From JAKOUL01 sp035378845 (GTDB taxonomy: Bacteria; Dictyoglomota; Dictyoglomia; Dictyoglomales; Dictyoglomaceae): 13,986 bases of DNA. The stretch spans positions 1 through 13,986 of the forward strand of contig DAOSUP010000028.1 of assembly GCA_035378845.1 (NCBI GenBank). Direction: 5' to 3'. The stretch's first letter is position 1; every line of letters begins with the position of its first letter. This document shows, in pieces, positions 5,910-13,249 of this stretch. The notes beneath the pieces were generated by a model. It did no database searches. It was not told the DNA's origin and saw only the letters and a list, made by a program, of their open reading frames with translations. The translations under genes were made by a program, and so were the position numbers.

Positions 5910-7520
5910 ATGGATAAGAATAGTATTTTACAAAGAATAAAGAGGCTATTTATAAGGCAAAGTGTCTCAGAAGCAGCAATCCTTATAACCATTCTTGCGG
6001 CTATAAGTAAGGTTATTGGATTCTTAAGAGAGATGATGATTGCTGCCTTCTTTGGCGCAAAGAAGTTTACTGATAGCTTCGTAGTAGCAAATGCAGTGCC
6101 AGGAGTCTTAGCAGGATTAGTTTCAGGAGCATTATCGTCCGTTTTTATTCCTCTTTATGCAGAGTGGAAAGAAAAAAAGGGTAAGGAAGAAGCAGAAAGA
6201 TTTTCTGGAATTTTACTTTCAAATATATCAGTACTTCTTTTTTTAATGACAATACTTTCTTATTTTATTGCACCTTATATTATTGATATATTAGCGCCAG
6301 GTTTTAATGAGGAAACAAAAAATCTTACTCTGAATTTTACCTATATAATGCTTCCTAGTATTATCTTTTGGGGAACATATGGCATTATTGCAGGTATCTA
6401 TAACTCTCAAAAAAGCTTTGTGATACCTAATATTGCAGGTGTTTTAGGGAATGCTGTTTTTATTCTCTGTATCTTTCTTTTTCACAATAAAATTGGTGCA
6501 TACATACTTCCTTGGGGATATTTAGCTAATGTAATATTTCAATATTTTCTTCTTCTTCCAGGTTTAAGGAGAATTCATTTCAAACTTAGAGGAGAGGTAA
6601 ATTTTAGATATGAGGGTATGAAGAAAGCTCTATACTTAATAGGTCCTATCCTTTTGGGACAGAGTATGGGGATCCTTAATATGGCAGTAGATAGAATCTT
6701 TGGATCTTTTCTTCCGGAAGGAAGTATATCAGCATTAAATTATGCAAGCAGGATTTACCATCTTCCTATAAATTTATTTGTAAATGCTGTAGCTACAGCA
6801 ATCTATACAGAATTTGCTTTTAATGCTCAAAGTAATAATATGGATAGTCTTAAGTCTTCTATGGAGAAAAGTTTAAGAGCTGTTCTTTTTTTCGTTATTC
6901 CTTCCACTTTTGGATTTATCTTCTTAGCAAACCCTATTGTTCGCCTTGCTTTTCAAAGAGGAGCTTTTGATGCCCTTGCTACTCAAAGAACTGCAGAATG
7001 TTTAATCTTTTATTCCATAGGTCTCGCATTTATGAGTATTAATCCAATAATGGTAAGAGCCTTCTATGCACTTCAGGATACCAAAACTCCCCCTATTAAC
7101 TCTATGATAGCCCTTTTATGTAATATAGTTCTAAACTTCTTGTTTATAAGACCTCTTGCTCATAAAGGTCTTGCTCTTGCTACTTCTATAGCATCTATAA
7201 TTTCAACGATTCTTCTTTATAGATCATTGAAAAAGAAAATCCCAGAACCTTTTTCCAAGGATATGATGAAAAACATATTGAGATTTGTGTTTGGGGGTAT
7301 ATTGATAGGAGTTCTTGCTCTTATCTCCTTTAATCTGTTAAGTGTGTATCTTCCAAAAGGTCAGATAACTTTTGCGCTCTCTCTTCTTTTCTCTGTAGGA
7401 ATAGCAGCACTCTTTTATCTCTACTTAGGGAATAGATGGAAAATAGAAGAAGCAAAAAGGATATTTAATATTATAAAGAAGAATCTTGAAGTTATTACTC
7501 ATTTTTTAAGTTTAAAGTAA
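5910..7520 (+). CDS. murJ: MurJ/MviN lipid II flippase
   Basis: A 536-residue polytopic membrane protein of the MOP superfamily that moves the peptidoglycan precursor lipid II across the inner membrane. Diagnostic segments are S-K-V-I-G-F-L-R-E (33-41), F-G-A-x-x-x-T-D-S-F (48-57), the Y-A-S-R-I-Y-H-L-P loop in the middle and a string of about 14 hydrophobic helices. Compared from memory with E. coli MurJ, Arg24 (here Arg40) and the Arg of the A-x-R loop (Arg270) are kept, but Arg18 is Lys34 and Arg52 is Ala68, both reported as essential in E. coli. The start is the only ATG near the conserved N-terminus and has no ribosome site. It is probably monocistronic: the next plus-strand gene is about 1.5 kb away. 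Confidence 0.92.
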   Translation: MDKNSILQRIKRLFIRQSVSEAAILITILAAISKVIGFLREMMIAAFFGAKKFTDSFVVANAVPGVLAGLVSGALSSVFIPLYAEWKEKKGKEEAERFSGILLSNISVLLFLMTILSYFIAPYIIDILAPGFNEETKNLTLNFTYIMLPSIIFWGTYGIIAGIYNSQKSFVIPNIAGVLGNAVFILCIFLFHNKIGAYILPWGYLANVIFQYFLLLPGLRRIHFKLRGEVNFRYEGMKKALYLIGPILLGQSMGILNMAVDRIFGSFLPEGSISALNYASRIYHLPINLFVNAVATAIYTEFAFNAQSNNMDSLKSSMEKSLRAVLFFVIPSTFGFIFLANPIVRLAFQRGAFDALATQRTAECLIFYSIGLAFMSINPIMVRAFYALQDTKTPPINSMIALLCNIVLNFLFIRPLAHKGLALATSIASIISTILLYRSLKKKIPEPFSKDMMKNILRFVFGGILIGVLALISFNLLSVYLPKGQITFALSLLFSVGIAALFYLYLGNRWKIEEAKRIFNIIKKNLEVITHFLSLK

Positions 7521-7629
7521 ATTCAAAAAGTAGTTAATCTCTATCTACAATCTAAGATCTAAGAATATTAAGTAGCTCTACTATTAAAAAATTCATTTGT
7601 GGATAAATTTTCCCTATAAAAAAGAAAAA

Positions 7630-7655
7630 CCCCCTGAGAGGGGGGACTCAGGGGG
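7630..7655 (-). terminator. Intrinsic terminator downstream of the peroxiredoxin gene
   Basis: Read on minus, CCCCCTGAG and CTCAGGGGG form a perfect 9-bp stem with an 8-nt loop (TCCCCCCT), followed at once by TTTTTCTTTTTT. This is a classic Rho-independent terminator for minus-strand transcription, about 220 nt after the peroxiredoxin stop. On plus the hairpin has no T tract, so it would not end murJ transcripts in the usual way. Confidence 0.8.
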
Positions 7656-7675
7656 AGGGGGGTGAGAGGGGGAGG
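7640..7675 (+). other. G-run cluster with G-quadruplex potential
   Basis: Four runs of five or six G (7640-7645, 7651-7655, 7657-7662, 7668-7672) are separated by loops of 5, 1 and 5 nt (ACTCA, A, TGAGA), and a GG follows at 7674. The pattern fits G3+N1-7 with room to spare and contains two copies of TGAGAGGGGG. It overlaps the terminator stem. The rest of this 354-bp spacer (7521-7874) is AT-rich with no gene that I can see. Confidence 0.6.
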
Positions 7676-7874
7676 TGTCAATGTTACTTAACACTCTCGA
7701 CTTTTTAAGACTCTATTACTTCTTTTTTTATTCCCAAAATCCTTTTTTAATTCTGCGACTCTTTCTACAAATTTATCGTAAATAAACTACCAAATATTAA
7801 AAGGTATGTCAATAAAAATGGGTTAAACTTATATTAATTATTTTAAAAATTTGTTAATAACTTTAACTTAAGTT

Positions 7875-8552
7875 TTACCTATTTAGCTTCTTATGACATA
7901 ACCACCAGTCAAAACATTCAATCTCGCCTCTTTTGGCAGCTTCAAGCCTTTCTTTTGCAGTTTGTATATCCTTTGGTGTAGGAATTATTACATGATCTTT
8001 ACCTACTACTTCGCTATCTGGCCATTGTGCTGGAGTTGATACTTTATACTTATCTGTTACTTGTAATGCTTCTAATGCTCTTAGAATCTCATCTATATTT
8101 CTTCCTACCTCTTGAGGATAATAGACCATTAATCTGATAATCCCTTTGTCATCTACAATAAAAACTGCTCTTACAGTATTTGTCCCTTTTCCAGGATGAA
8201 TTAAACCTAACCTTTCAGCAACCTTTCCTGTATCATCAGCAATGACAGGAAACTCAATATCTACTCCTAATTTTTCTTTAATCCATTCCACCCATTTTAT
8301 ATGACTAAAAACTTGGTCAATACTAAGTCCTATTAGTTCTGTGTTGAGAGCTCTAAACTTTTCATATCTCTTTTGGAAAGCTACAAACTCTGTGGTGCAT
8401 ACAGGAGTAAAATCACCAGGATGGCTAAAAAGCACAAACCATTTTCCTTCATAATCCTTAGGGAGCATTTTTACTCCATGAGTAGTCTGAACTTTTATCT
8501 CTGGGAAAGGTTCTCCAAGAAGCGGAATACTTTTTCTATCAAGATTCTCCAT
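7875..8552 (-). CDS. Peroxiredoxin, archaeal/thermophile Prx6-like type
   Basis: A 225-residue thiol peroxidase that reduces hydrogen peroxide and organic peroxides in the cytosol. The thioredoxin-fold N-terminal part carries the peroxidatic motif F-T-P-V-C-T-T-E-F with Cys52, Thr49 and Pro50; Arg128 in T-V-R-A-V-F is the expected active-site Arg. The long C-terminal arm ends with E-C-F-D-W-W-L-C-H, giving Cys213 and Cys219 in the same C-x5-C spacing as Aeropyrum pernix thioredoxin peroxidase (Cys207, Cys213), so a 2-Cys-like mechanism with a C-terminal resolving Cys is likely. A perfect ribosome site AGGAGGTGA precedes the ATG. It has its own promoter, a PerR-like box and a terminator, so it is a single-gene unit. 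Confidence 0.93.
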   Translation of the reverse strand: MENLDRKSIPLLGEPFPEIKVQTTHGVKMLPKDYEGKWFVLFSHPGDFTPVCTTEFVAFQKRYEKFRALNTELIGLSIDQVFSHIKWVEWIKEKLGVDIEFPVIADDTGKVAERLGLIHPGKGTNTVRAVFIVDDKGIIRLMVYYPQEVGRNIDEILRALEALQVTDKYKVSTPAQWPDSEVVGKDHVIIPTPKDIQTAKERLEAAKRGEIECFDWWLCHKKLNR

Positions 8553-8568
8553 AAAATCACCTCCTAAA

Positions 8569-8583
8569 TTATAATCATTCTTA
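8569..8583. promoter_or_regulatory. PerR-like (Fur family) operator
   Basis: TTATAATCATTCTTA agrees with the Bacillus PerR consensus TTATAATNATTATAA at 12 of 14 defined positions. It lies just downstream of the predicted transcription start of the peroxiredoxin gene and before its ribosome site, a place where a bound repressor would block elongation or initiation. Peroxide control of a peroxiredoxin by PerR is well known in other bacteria; here it is inferred, and in AT-rich DNA such matches can arise by chance. Confidence 0.5.
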
Positions 8584-8594
8584 TTTTCAATTTT

Positions 8595-8623
8595 ATATTA
8601 CCATAAATAGAAAAATTTTGCAA
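8595..8623 (-). promoter_or_regulatory. Peroxiredoxin promoter
   Basis: On minus, TTGCAA (8618-8623) is 17 nt before TAATAT (8595-8600), predicting a start near 8588 and a leader of about 36 nt that includes the PerR-like box. The same TTGCAA -35 and 17-nt spacing is found in the promoter of the nucleotide-sugar operon. Confidence 0.45.
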
Positions 8624-8744
8624 AAATATTATTAAAGTGAAAGTTTGCTAATATAATTATAGGGGCGAAAAATTTTATTATTGGATAATAAATATCTAAA
8701 CTATCTATTTTATCACAAAATCTAAAAATTTACTATGATACACT

Positions 8745-8853
8745 TTGTTGCAACAGACAAGAATTTGTAATAGAATAAACTTGGAAATATAGGGGCTCCC
8801 TTATAATGAGTAATGAAGGTGAGGAAGATATTGAGTATATATAAGAATTTTTG
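8745..8853. repeat. 109-bp direct repeat, first copy
   Basis: The copy holds a promoter (TTGCAA at 8748-8753, 17 nt, TAGAAT at 8771-8776), a perfect 10-bp palindrome TGTTGCAACA over the -35 (8746-8755), a leader, and the first 13 codons of the dehydratase gene. The second copy follows directly at 8854 and is split by the N run. In this first copy the reading frame from ATG 8813 runs into the second copy and stops after 24 codons (8885-8887), so only the copy joined to the full gene can express it. Confidence 0.9.
8748..8776 (+). promoter_or_regulatory. Probable promoter of the nucleotide-sugar operon
   Basis: TTGCAA, a 17-nt spacer and TAGAAT (5 of 6 with TATAAT). It occurs again at 8857-8885 because of the direct repeat; the copy nearest the gene would matter if both exist. 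The leader to the gene start would be about 40 nt without the gap. Confidence 0.5.
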
Positions 8854-9062
8854 TTGTTGCAACAGACAAGAATTTGTAATAGAATAAACTTGGAAATATA
8901 GGGGCTCCNNNNNNNNNNNNNNNNNNNNNNNNNNNNNNNNNNNNNNNNNNNNNNNNNNNNNNNNNNNNNNNNNNNNNNNNNNNNNNNNNNNNNNNNNNNN
9001 NNNNNNNNCTTATAATGAGTAATGAAGGTGAGGAAGATATTGAGTATATATAAGAATTTTTG
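8854..9062. repeat. 109-bp direct repeat, second copy, split by the gap
   Basis: 8854-8908 is identical to 8745-8799, and 9009-9062 is identical to 8800-8853. If the N are removed, the two parts join into a perfect second copy (GGGGCTCC plus CTTATAATG). The promoter hexamers recur at 8857-8862 and 8880-8885. The real genome may hold one copy only. Confidence 0.9.
8909..9008. other. Assembly gap of exactly 100 N
   Basis: A run of 100 undetermined bases, the conventional placeholder for a gap of unknown size. It sits exactly at the internal junction of the repeat, 13 bp before the ATG of the dehydratase gene. Confidence 0.97.
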
Positions 9063-10953
9063 GTTTCATCTTTTCCTTGATATTTTTTCCTACATTATAG
9101 GAATAATGCTTGCCTTTTTTATCAGGTTTGAGTTCTCTCTTCCCGCTCAGTATCTTCCCATTATATATAGTGTTATTTTAAGGGAAATCCCTCTTTTTCT
9201 TATCTTCTACTATATTTTTAAGATTCATACCTCTCTTTGGGAGTATTTTAGTTTAGAGGCATTAAAAGATCTTACTCTTGCAGTAACCCTTGAAAAAATT
9301 ACCTTTTATATATCTTATCTTCTTTTCCCTATAAATGGTCTTCCAAGATCCACTGTAATTATCTCTTATGTGGTATCTCTTCTTATGCTTTTCTCATACC
9401 GTGCTTTAGTAAGATGGTTCTATGAAAAATATAGGAAAAATTCTTTATATAAAATATCTCCTCCTAAAAAAGTAATTCTTATTGGGGCTGGTGATGCGGG
9501 AGAGAAGATATTAAGAGAGATAAAAACTCATAAGGAATTAAATTATGAGGTTGTTGGATTTTTAGATGATGATACAAGAAAGATAAAAAAGACTATACAT
9601 GGAGTTAAAGTCCTTGGACCTATCTCTTCTCTTCCTCAAGTGGCAAGAGAAAAGAAAGTTGATGAAGTTATAATTGTGATACCCTCTGCACCTCCTTCTC
9701 TTATAAAAAATATTATTAGTATGGCCTCTAAGATAAAAATTCCTGTAAAAATCCTTCCTGGTATTTGGGAGTTAATTGATGGAAAGGTAAGTGTAAGTAA
9801 GATAAGAAATGTAAAGATTGAGGACCTTTTGTCAAGGGATGTGATTAATCTAAATTCCGATAAAATAAGAGAATATTTAAAAGGAGAAAGGGTTCTTGTA
9901 ACAGGAGCAGGAGGGTCCATTGGTGCAGAGATATGTAGACAGGTAGCAAGCTATGGCCCAGAGAAATTAATTCTTGTAGGTAGAGGAGAAAATAGTATAT
10001 TTAATATAGAATTAGAGCTGAAAATGATGCATCCCAATCTGAATGTAAAGTCATATATTGCAGACATAAAAGATAGGGGAAAGATGTTTTACATCATCTC
10101 TCAAGAGAAGCCTAATATTGTATTCCACGCAGCTGCTCATAAACATGTACCTCTTATGGAGGAAAATCCTGATGAGGCGGTACTAAATAATGTTTTTGGC
10201 ACAATAAATGTTATAGATGCATCTTGTGAATCTAATGCGAATAAGTTTATTTTTATCTCCACAGATAAAGCGGTATATCCTAATAATATTATGGGAGCTA
10301 CAAAGAGAGTTGGAGAGATGCTCATACAGTATTATAATGGGCATACAGATACAAAGCTTATAGCAGTGAGATTTGGCAATGTTTTGGGAAGTAGGGGAAG
10401 TGTACTGGAAGTTTTTAAGAGAGAGCTTGAAAGAGGAGGACCATTAACTATCACTCATGAAGATATGGAGAGATATTTTATGACAATTCCAGAGGCAGTA
10501 GGGCTTGTACTTCAGGCAGGAAGCATAGGAGAGTCTGGGGATCTTTTTGTTCTTGATATGGGAGAGCCTGTTAAGATTATGGATCTTGCAAAGAATTTTA
10601 TTGAGCTTTCAGGATATTCTCTTGAAGATATAAAAATTAAAATTACAGGACTTCGCCCAGGAGAAAAATTAAAAGAGGAGCTTTGGGAGGATGGGGAAGT
10701 TATAGAGAAGACGGAACATCCCAAAATTTATAGAATTAAAGGAAACAATCATATAGATACCTTTGACTTTAAAGAATATATCTCAAAACTTCATAAGGCA
10801 GCTGAAAGTAGAAGTAAATCGGAGATAGAAAAAATGTTTAAAGAGCTTATTCCAACTTATAAAAGAGATCTAAATGAAAGTGACAAAATGTTAAATAAAG
10901 AAAAAAATAAAGAAACTCACGCATTAAAAAAGGAGGAAAGTTATGAGCCTTAA
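9022..10953 (+). CDS. Membrane-bound UDP-GlcNAc 4,6-dehydratase, WbpM/CapD family
   Basis: A 643-residue nucleotide-sugar dehydratase of the extended SDR family. About four membrane helices occupy residues 15-130, followed by a first Rossmann domain (G-A-G-D-A-G-E-K, 155-162) and a second, catalytic one (G-A-G-G-S-I-G-A-E, 295-303). The catalytic segment S-T-D-K (413-416) ... M-G-A-T-K (424-428) has Met where soluble FlaA1 has Tyr; WbpM-type enzymes show the same change and still make UDP-4-keto-6-deoxy-GlcNAc. The start is uncertain: ATG 9022 has only a weak GAG before it, whereas TTG 9040 has AAGGTGAGG at a 6-nt distance, which would give 637 residues. The 3' end overlaps the next gene by 11 nt. 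It opens the sugar operon. The highly charged last 40 residues are probably disordered. Confidence 0.9.
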   Translation: MKVRKILSIYKNFWFHLFLDIFSYIIGIMLAFFIRFEFSLPAQYLPIIYSVILREIPLFLIFYYIFKIHTSLWEYFSLEALKDLTLAVTLEKITFYISYLLFPINGLPRSTVIISYVVSLLMLFSYRALVRWFYEKYRKNSLYKISPPKKVILIGAGDAGEKILREIKTHKELNYEVVGFLDDDTRKIKKTIHGVKVLGPISSLPQVAREKKVDEVIIVIPSAPPSLIKNIISMASKIKIPVKILPGIWELIDGKVSVSKIRNVKIEDLLSRDVINLNSDKIREYLKGERVLVTGAGGSIGAEICRQVASYGPEKLILVGRGENSIFNIELELKMMHPNLNVKSYIADIKDRGKMFYIISQEKPNIVFHAAAHKHVPLMEENPDEAVLNNVFGTINVIDASCESNANKFIFISTDKAVYPNNIMGATKRVGEMLIQYYNGHTDTKLIAVRFGNVLGSRGSVLEVFKRELERGGPLTITHEDMERYFMTIPEAVGLVLQAGSIGESGDLFVLDMGEPVKIMDLAKNFIELSGYSLEDIKIKITGLRPGEKLKEELWEDGEVIEKTEHPKIYRIKGNNHIDTFDFKEYISKLHKAAESRSKSEIEKMFKELIPTYKRDLNESDKMLNKEKNKETHALKKEESYEP

Positions 10954-12223
10954 AATTGTTTCTGTGGTAGGGTTAGGGTATGTAGGGCTTCCTTTGGCTT
11001 TAGAGTTTTCAAAGGCAGGACTTATAGTTCATGGTATAGAGCAAAATTCTAAAAAAGTTGATATGGTAAATAGAGGAGAATCTTATATAGATGATGTAAA
11101 AAGTGAGGACCTTTATAAAGAGGTCTCTAATGGAAGATTAAAGGCTTTTACAGATTTTAATCCTGTCACAGAGGCTGATGCAGTAGTAATATGTGTCCCT
11201 ACACCACTTACTATTCATAAAGAGCCTGACATCTCATATATTATTAATGTGACTACAGAGATAGCAAAATATCTTAAAAAAGGTCAGCTTATTATTCTTG
11301 AGAGTACTACATATCCTAAAACTACTGAAGAAGTGGTACTTCCAATCTTAGAAAAAAGTGGGCTTAAAGGAGGAGAGGATTTTTACCTTGCTTTTTCTCC
11401 TGAGAGAGTAGATCCAGGGAATAAAAAGTTTACTACGAGAGATATTCCAAAGGTTGTAGGTGGAATAAATAAAGAATCCACAGAGAAAGCTAAGGAACTT
11501 TATTCTTTTATTACAGATAAAGTTTATCCTGTATCTTCTCCAAAGGTTGCTGAGATGGAGAAACTTCTGGAAAATATATTTCGTCTTGTGAATATTTCAT
11601 TTATAAATGAGCTTGCTGTACTATGTAAAGAAATGGATATAGATATATGGGAAGTGATAGAAGCAGCTTCTACGAAACCATATGGATTTATGCCCTTTTA
11701 TCCAGGTCCAGGAGTGGGAGGACATTGCATATCTATAGATCCTTTTTATCTCTCTTGGGAGGCAAAAGAGTATGATTTGGATGTAAAATTCATAGAGCTT
11801 GCAGGAGAGATAAATGATCGTATGCCTAAGTATGTTGTTCAGCTCGTTATGGAAGCATTGAATAAGGATAAAAAATCTGTAAATGGATCAAAGATTCTTG
11901 TTATTGGTATTGCTTATAAACCAAATGTCTCAGACCCCAGAGAATCTCCAGCTTTGAAGATTATTCCAGCTCTTGAGAAGTTAGGTGGAGAAGTAGAGTA
12001 TTATGACCCTTATATAAAAGAAATCAAAATTGGAGATAAAAATTATGTATCTTGCAATTTTTCTGAAGAGAAAGTAAAAAATGCTGATTGTATTCTTATA
12101 GCTACTGATCATGATAATATTGATTATTCTCTTATCTTTAAATATGCAAAAAGAATTGTAGATACAAGAAATGCTCTCAGAAGAAGAGGGATTAAAATAG
12201 ATGAAAGAGTAGTAAGACTGTAA
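10943..12223 (+). CDS. wbpA: UDP-GlcNAc 6-dehydrogenase, WbpA type
   Basis: A 426-residue member of the UDP-glucose/GDP-mannose dehydrogenase family that oxidises C6 of UDP-GlcNAc twice with NAD+ to give UDP-GlcNAcA. The NAD-binding G-L-G-Y-V-G is at residues 10-15, F-S-P-E-R-V-D-P-G at 151-159 and the catalytic Cys262 in G-P-G-V-G-G-H-C. The H-C-I-S-I-D-P-F-Y-L-S-W run is typical of the N-acetylhexosamine subgroup (WbpA, WecC) rather than of UDP-glucose dehydrogenase; WbpA is favoured over WecC because of the WbpB- and WbpD-like neighbours. AGGAGG at 10931-10936, inside the previous gene, is the ribosome site, and the genes overlap by 11 nt, so translation is probably coupled. Confidence 0.88.
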   Translation: MSLKIVSVVGLGYVGLPLALEFSKAGLIVHGIEQNSKKVDMVNRGESYIDDVKSEDLYKEVSNGRLKAFTDFNPVTEADAVVICVPTPLTIHKEPDISYIINVTTEIAKYLKKGQLIILESTTYPKTTEEVVLPILEKSGLKGGEDFYLAFSPERVDPGNKKFTTRDIPKVVGGINKESTEKAKELYSFITDKVYPVSSPKVAEMEKLLENIFRLVNISFINELAVLCKEMDIDIWEVIEAASTKPYGFMPFYPGPGVGGHCISIDPFYLSWEAKEYDLDVKFIELAGEINDRMPKYVVQLVMEALNKDKKSVNGSKILVIGIAYKPNVSDPRESPALKIIPALEKLGGEVEYYDPYIKEIKIGDKNYVSCNFSEEKVKNADCILIATDHDNIDYSLIFKYAKRIVDTRNALRRRGIKIDERVVRL

Positions 12224-12226
12224 AGG

Positions 12227-13249
12227 ATGGATGTAAGGATTATGAATGAAAAAAGATTTATAGGACTTATTGGACTTGGTTATTGGGGAAAAAATATCTT
12301 AAGAAATCTTTATGAATTAGGAGTTTTACATTCTGCTTGTGATTTCAATAAAGATATAATTGAACAGAGAAGAAAGGATTTTCCAGATATAAACTATACT
12401 CAAAATTTAGAGGATATTTTAGAAGACCCCGAAATAAAGGGTATTGCTATAGCAACTCCTGCTGTGACTCATTATGAAATAGCAAAAAAAGCTTTTCTTT
12501 CTGGGAAAGATGTTTTTGTAGAGAAGCCTCTTTCTCTTAAAATAAGTGAGGCTGAAGAGCTGATAAAAATATCCGAAGAGAAAAAGCAGATATTAATGGT
12601 AGGTCATATACTCCAATATCATCCAGCGGTTTTAAAGCTGAAAGAGATTGTAAATAATAAAGAATTAGGTGAGATTGAATATATTTATTCTAATCGTCTA
12701 AATATAGGAAAGATAAGAACCGAGGAAAATGTTTTATGGAGCCTTGCTCCTCATGATATATCGGTAATTCTTATGCTCCTTGGGGAGGAGCCCTTAAAAG
12801 TATATGCCTTTGGAGGAGCATATGTAACTTCTGGTATTCATGATGTAGCCATTGTTACTTTAGATTTTAAAGATAATAAAAAAGCCCATATTTTTATAAG
12901 CTGGATTAATCCCTATAAAGAGCAAAGACTTGTGGTTGTAGGTTCAAAAGCTATGGCAGTGTTTGATGATGTAAGTAAAGAGAAACTATTTCTTTATCCC
13001 AACAAAATATTATGGGAAAACGGCATACCTAATACTTATAGAGCAGAAGCTACAGTAATACCAATAGAAAGTGGAGAGCCATTAAAATTGGAGCTTTCAC
13101 ATTTTGTAGAATGTATTCTTGAAAGAAAAAGACCAAAGACTGATGGATATGAAGGATTAAGAGTACTTAAGGTATTAGAGAAGGCTGATAAGTCTTTAAG
13201 GGAAAATGATAGCGAAATAATAAGGAGTGTACAAAATAATGTTAGATAA
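12227..13249 (+). CDS. wbpB: Gfo/Idh/MocA oxidoreductase, WbpB/WlbA type
   Basis: A 340-residue NAD-dependent oxidoreductase. The N-terminal Rossmann fold shows G-L-G-Y-W-G at residues 16-21, the family motif E-K-P is at 99-101 with Lys100, and the likely catalytic His is H176 in A-P-H-D. In this neighbourhood it most likely oxidises C3 of UDP-GlcNAcA to the 3-keto sugar, the WbpB/WlbA step that prepares the sugar for transamination. The start is not settled: ATG 12227, 3 nt after the wbpA stop, has no ribosome site at normal distance, and ATG 12242 (335 residues) starts closer to the Rossmann fold but has AAGG only 3 nt away. Its 3' end overlaps the acetyltransferase gene. Confidence 0.82.
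   Translation: MDVRIMNEKRFIGLIGLGYWGKNILRNLYELGVLHSACDFNKDIIEQRRKDFPDINYTQNLEDILEDPEIKGIAIATPAVTHYEIAKKAFLSGKDVFVEKPLSLKISEAEELIKISEEKKQILMVGHILQYHPAVLKLKEIVNNKELGEIEYIYSNRLNIGKIRTEENVLWSLAPHDISVILMLLGEEPLKVYAFGGAYVTSGIHDVAIVTLDFKDNKKAHIFISWINPYKEQRLVVVGSKAMAVFDDVSKEKLFLYPNKILWENGIPNTYRAEATVIPIESGEPLKLELSHFVECILERKRPKTDGYEGLRVLKVLEKADKSLRENDSEIIRSVQNNVR

Noticed and set aside
7570..7600. Small hairpin AGTAG/CTACT after murJ as a plus-strand terminator
   Set aside because: Loop of 2 nt and a short weak stem followed by A-rich, not T-rich, sequence.
8645..8660. TATAAT near 8650 as a further promoter of the sugar operon
   Set aside because: No acceptable -35 at 16-18 nt upstream; AT-rich DNA produces many such hexamers.
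8745..9062. Start of a CRISPR array or satellite repeat
   Set aside because: Only two copies, no spacer, and the repeat includes the 5' end of a gene; the gap pattern points to an assembly origin.
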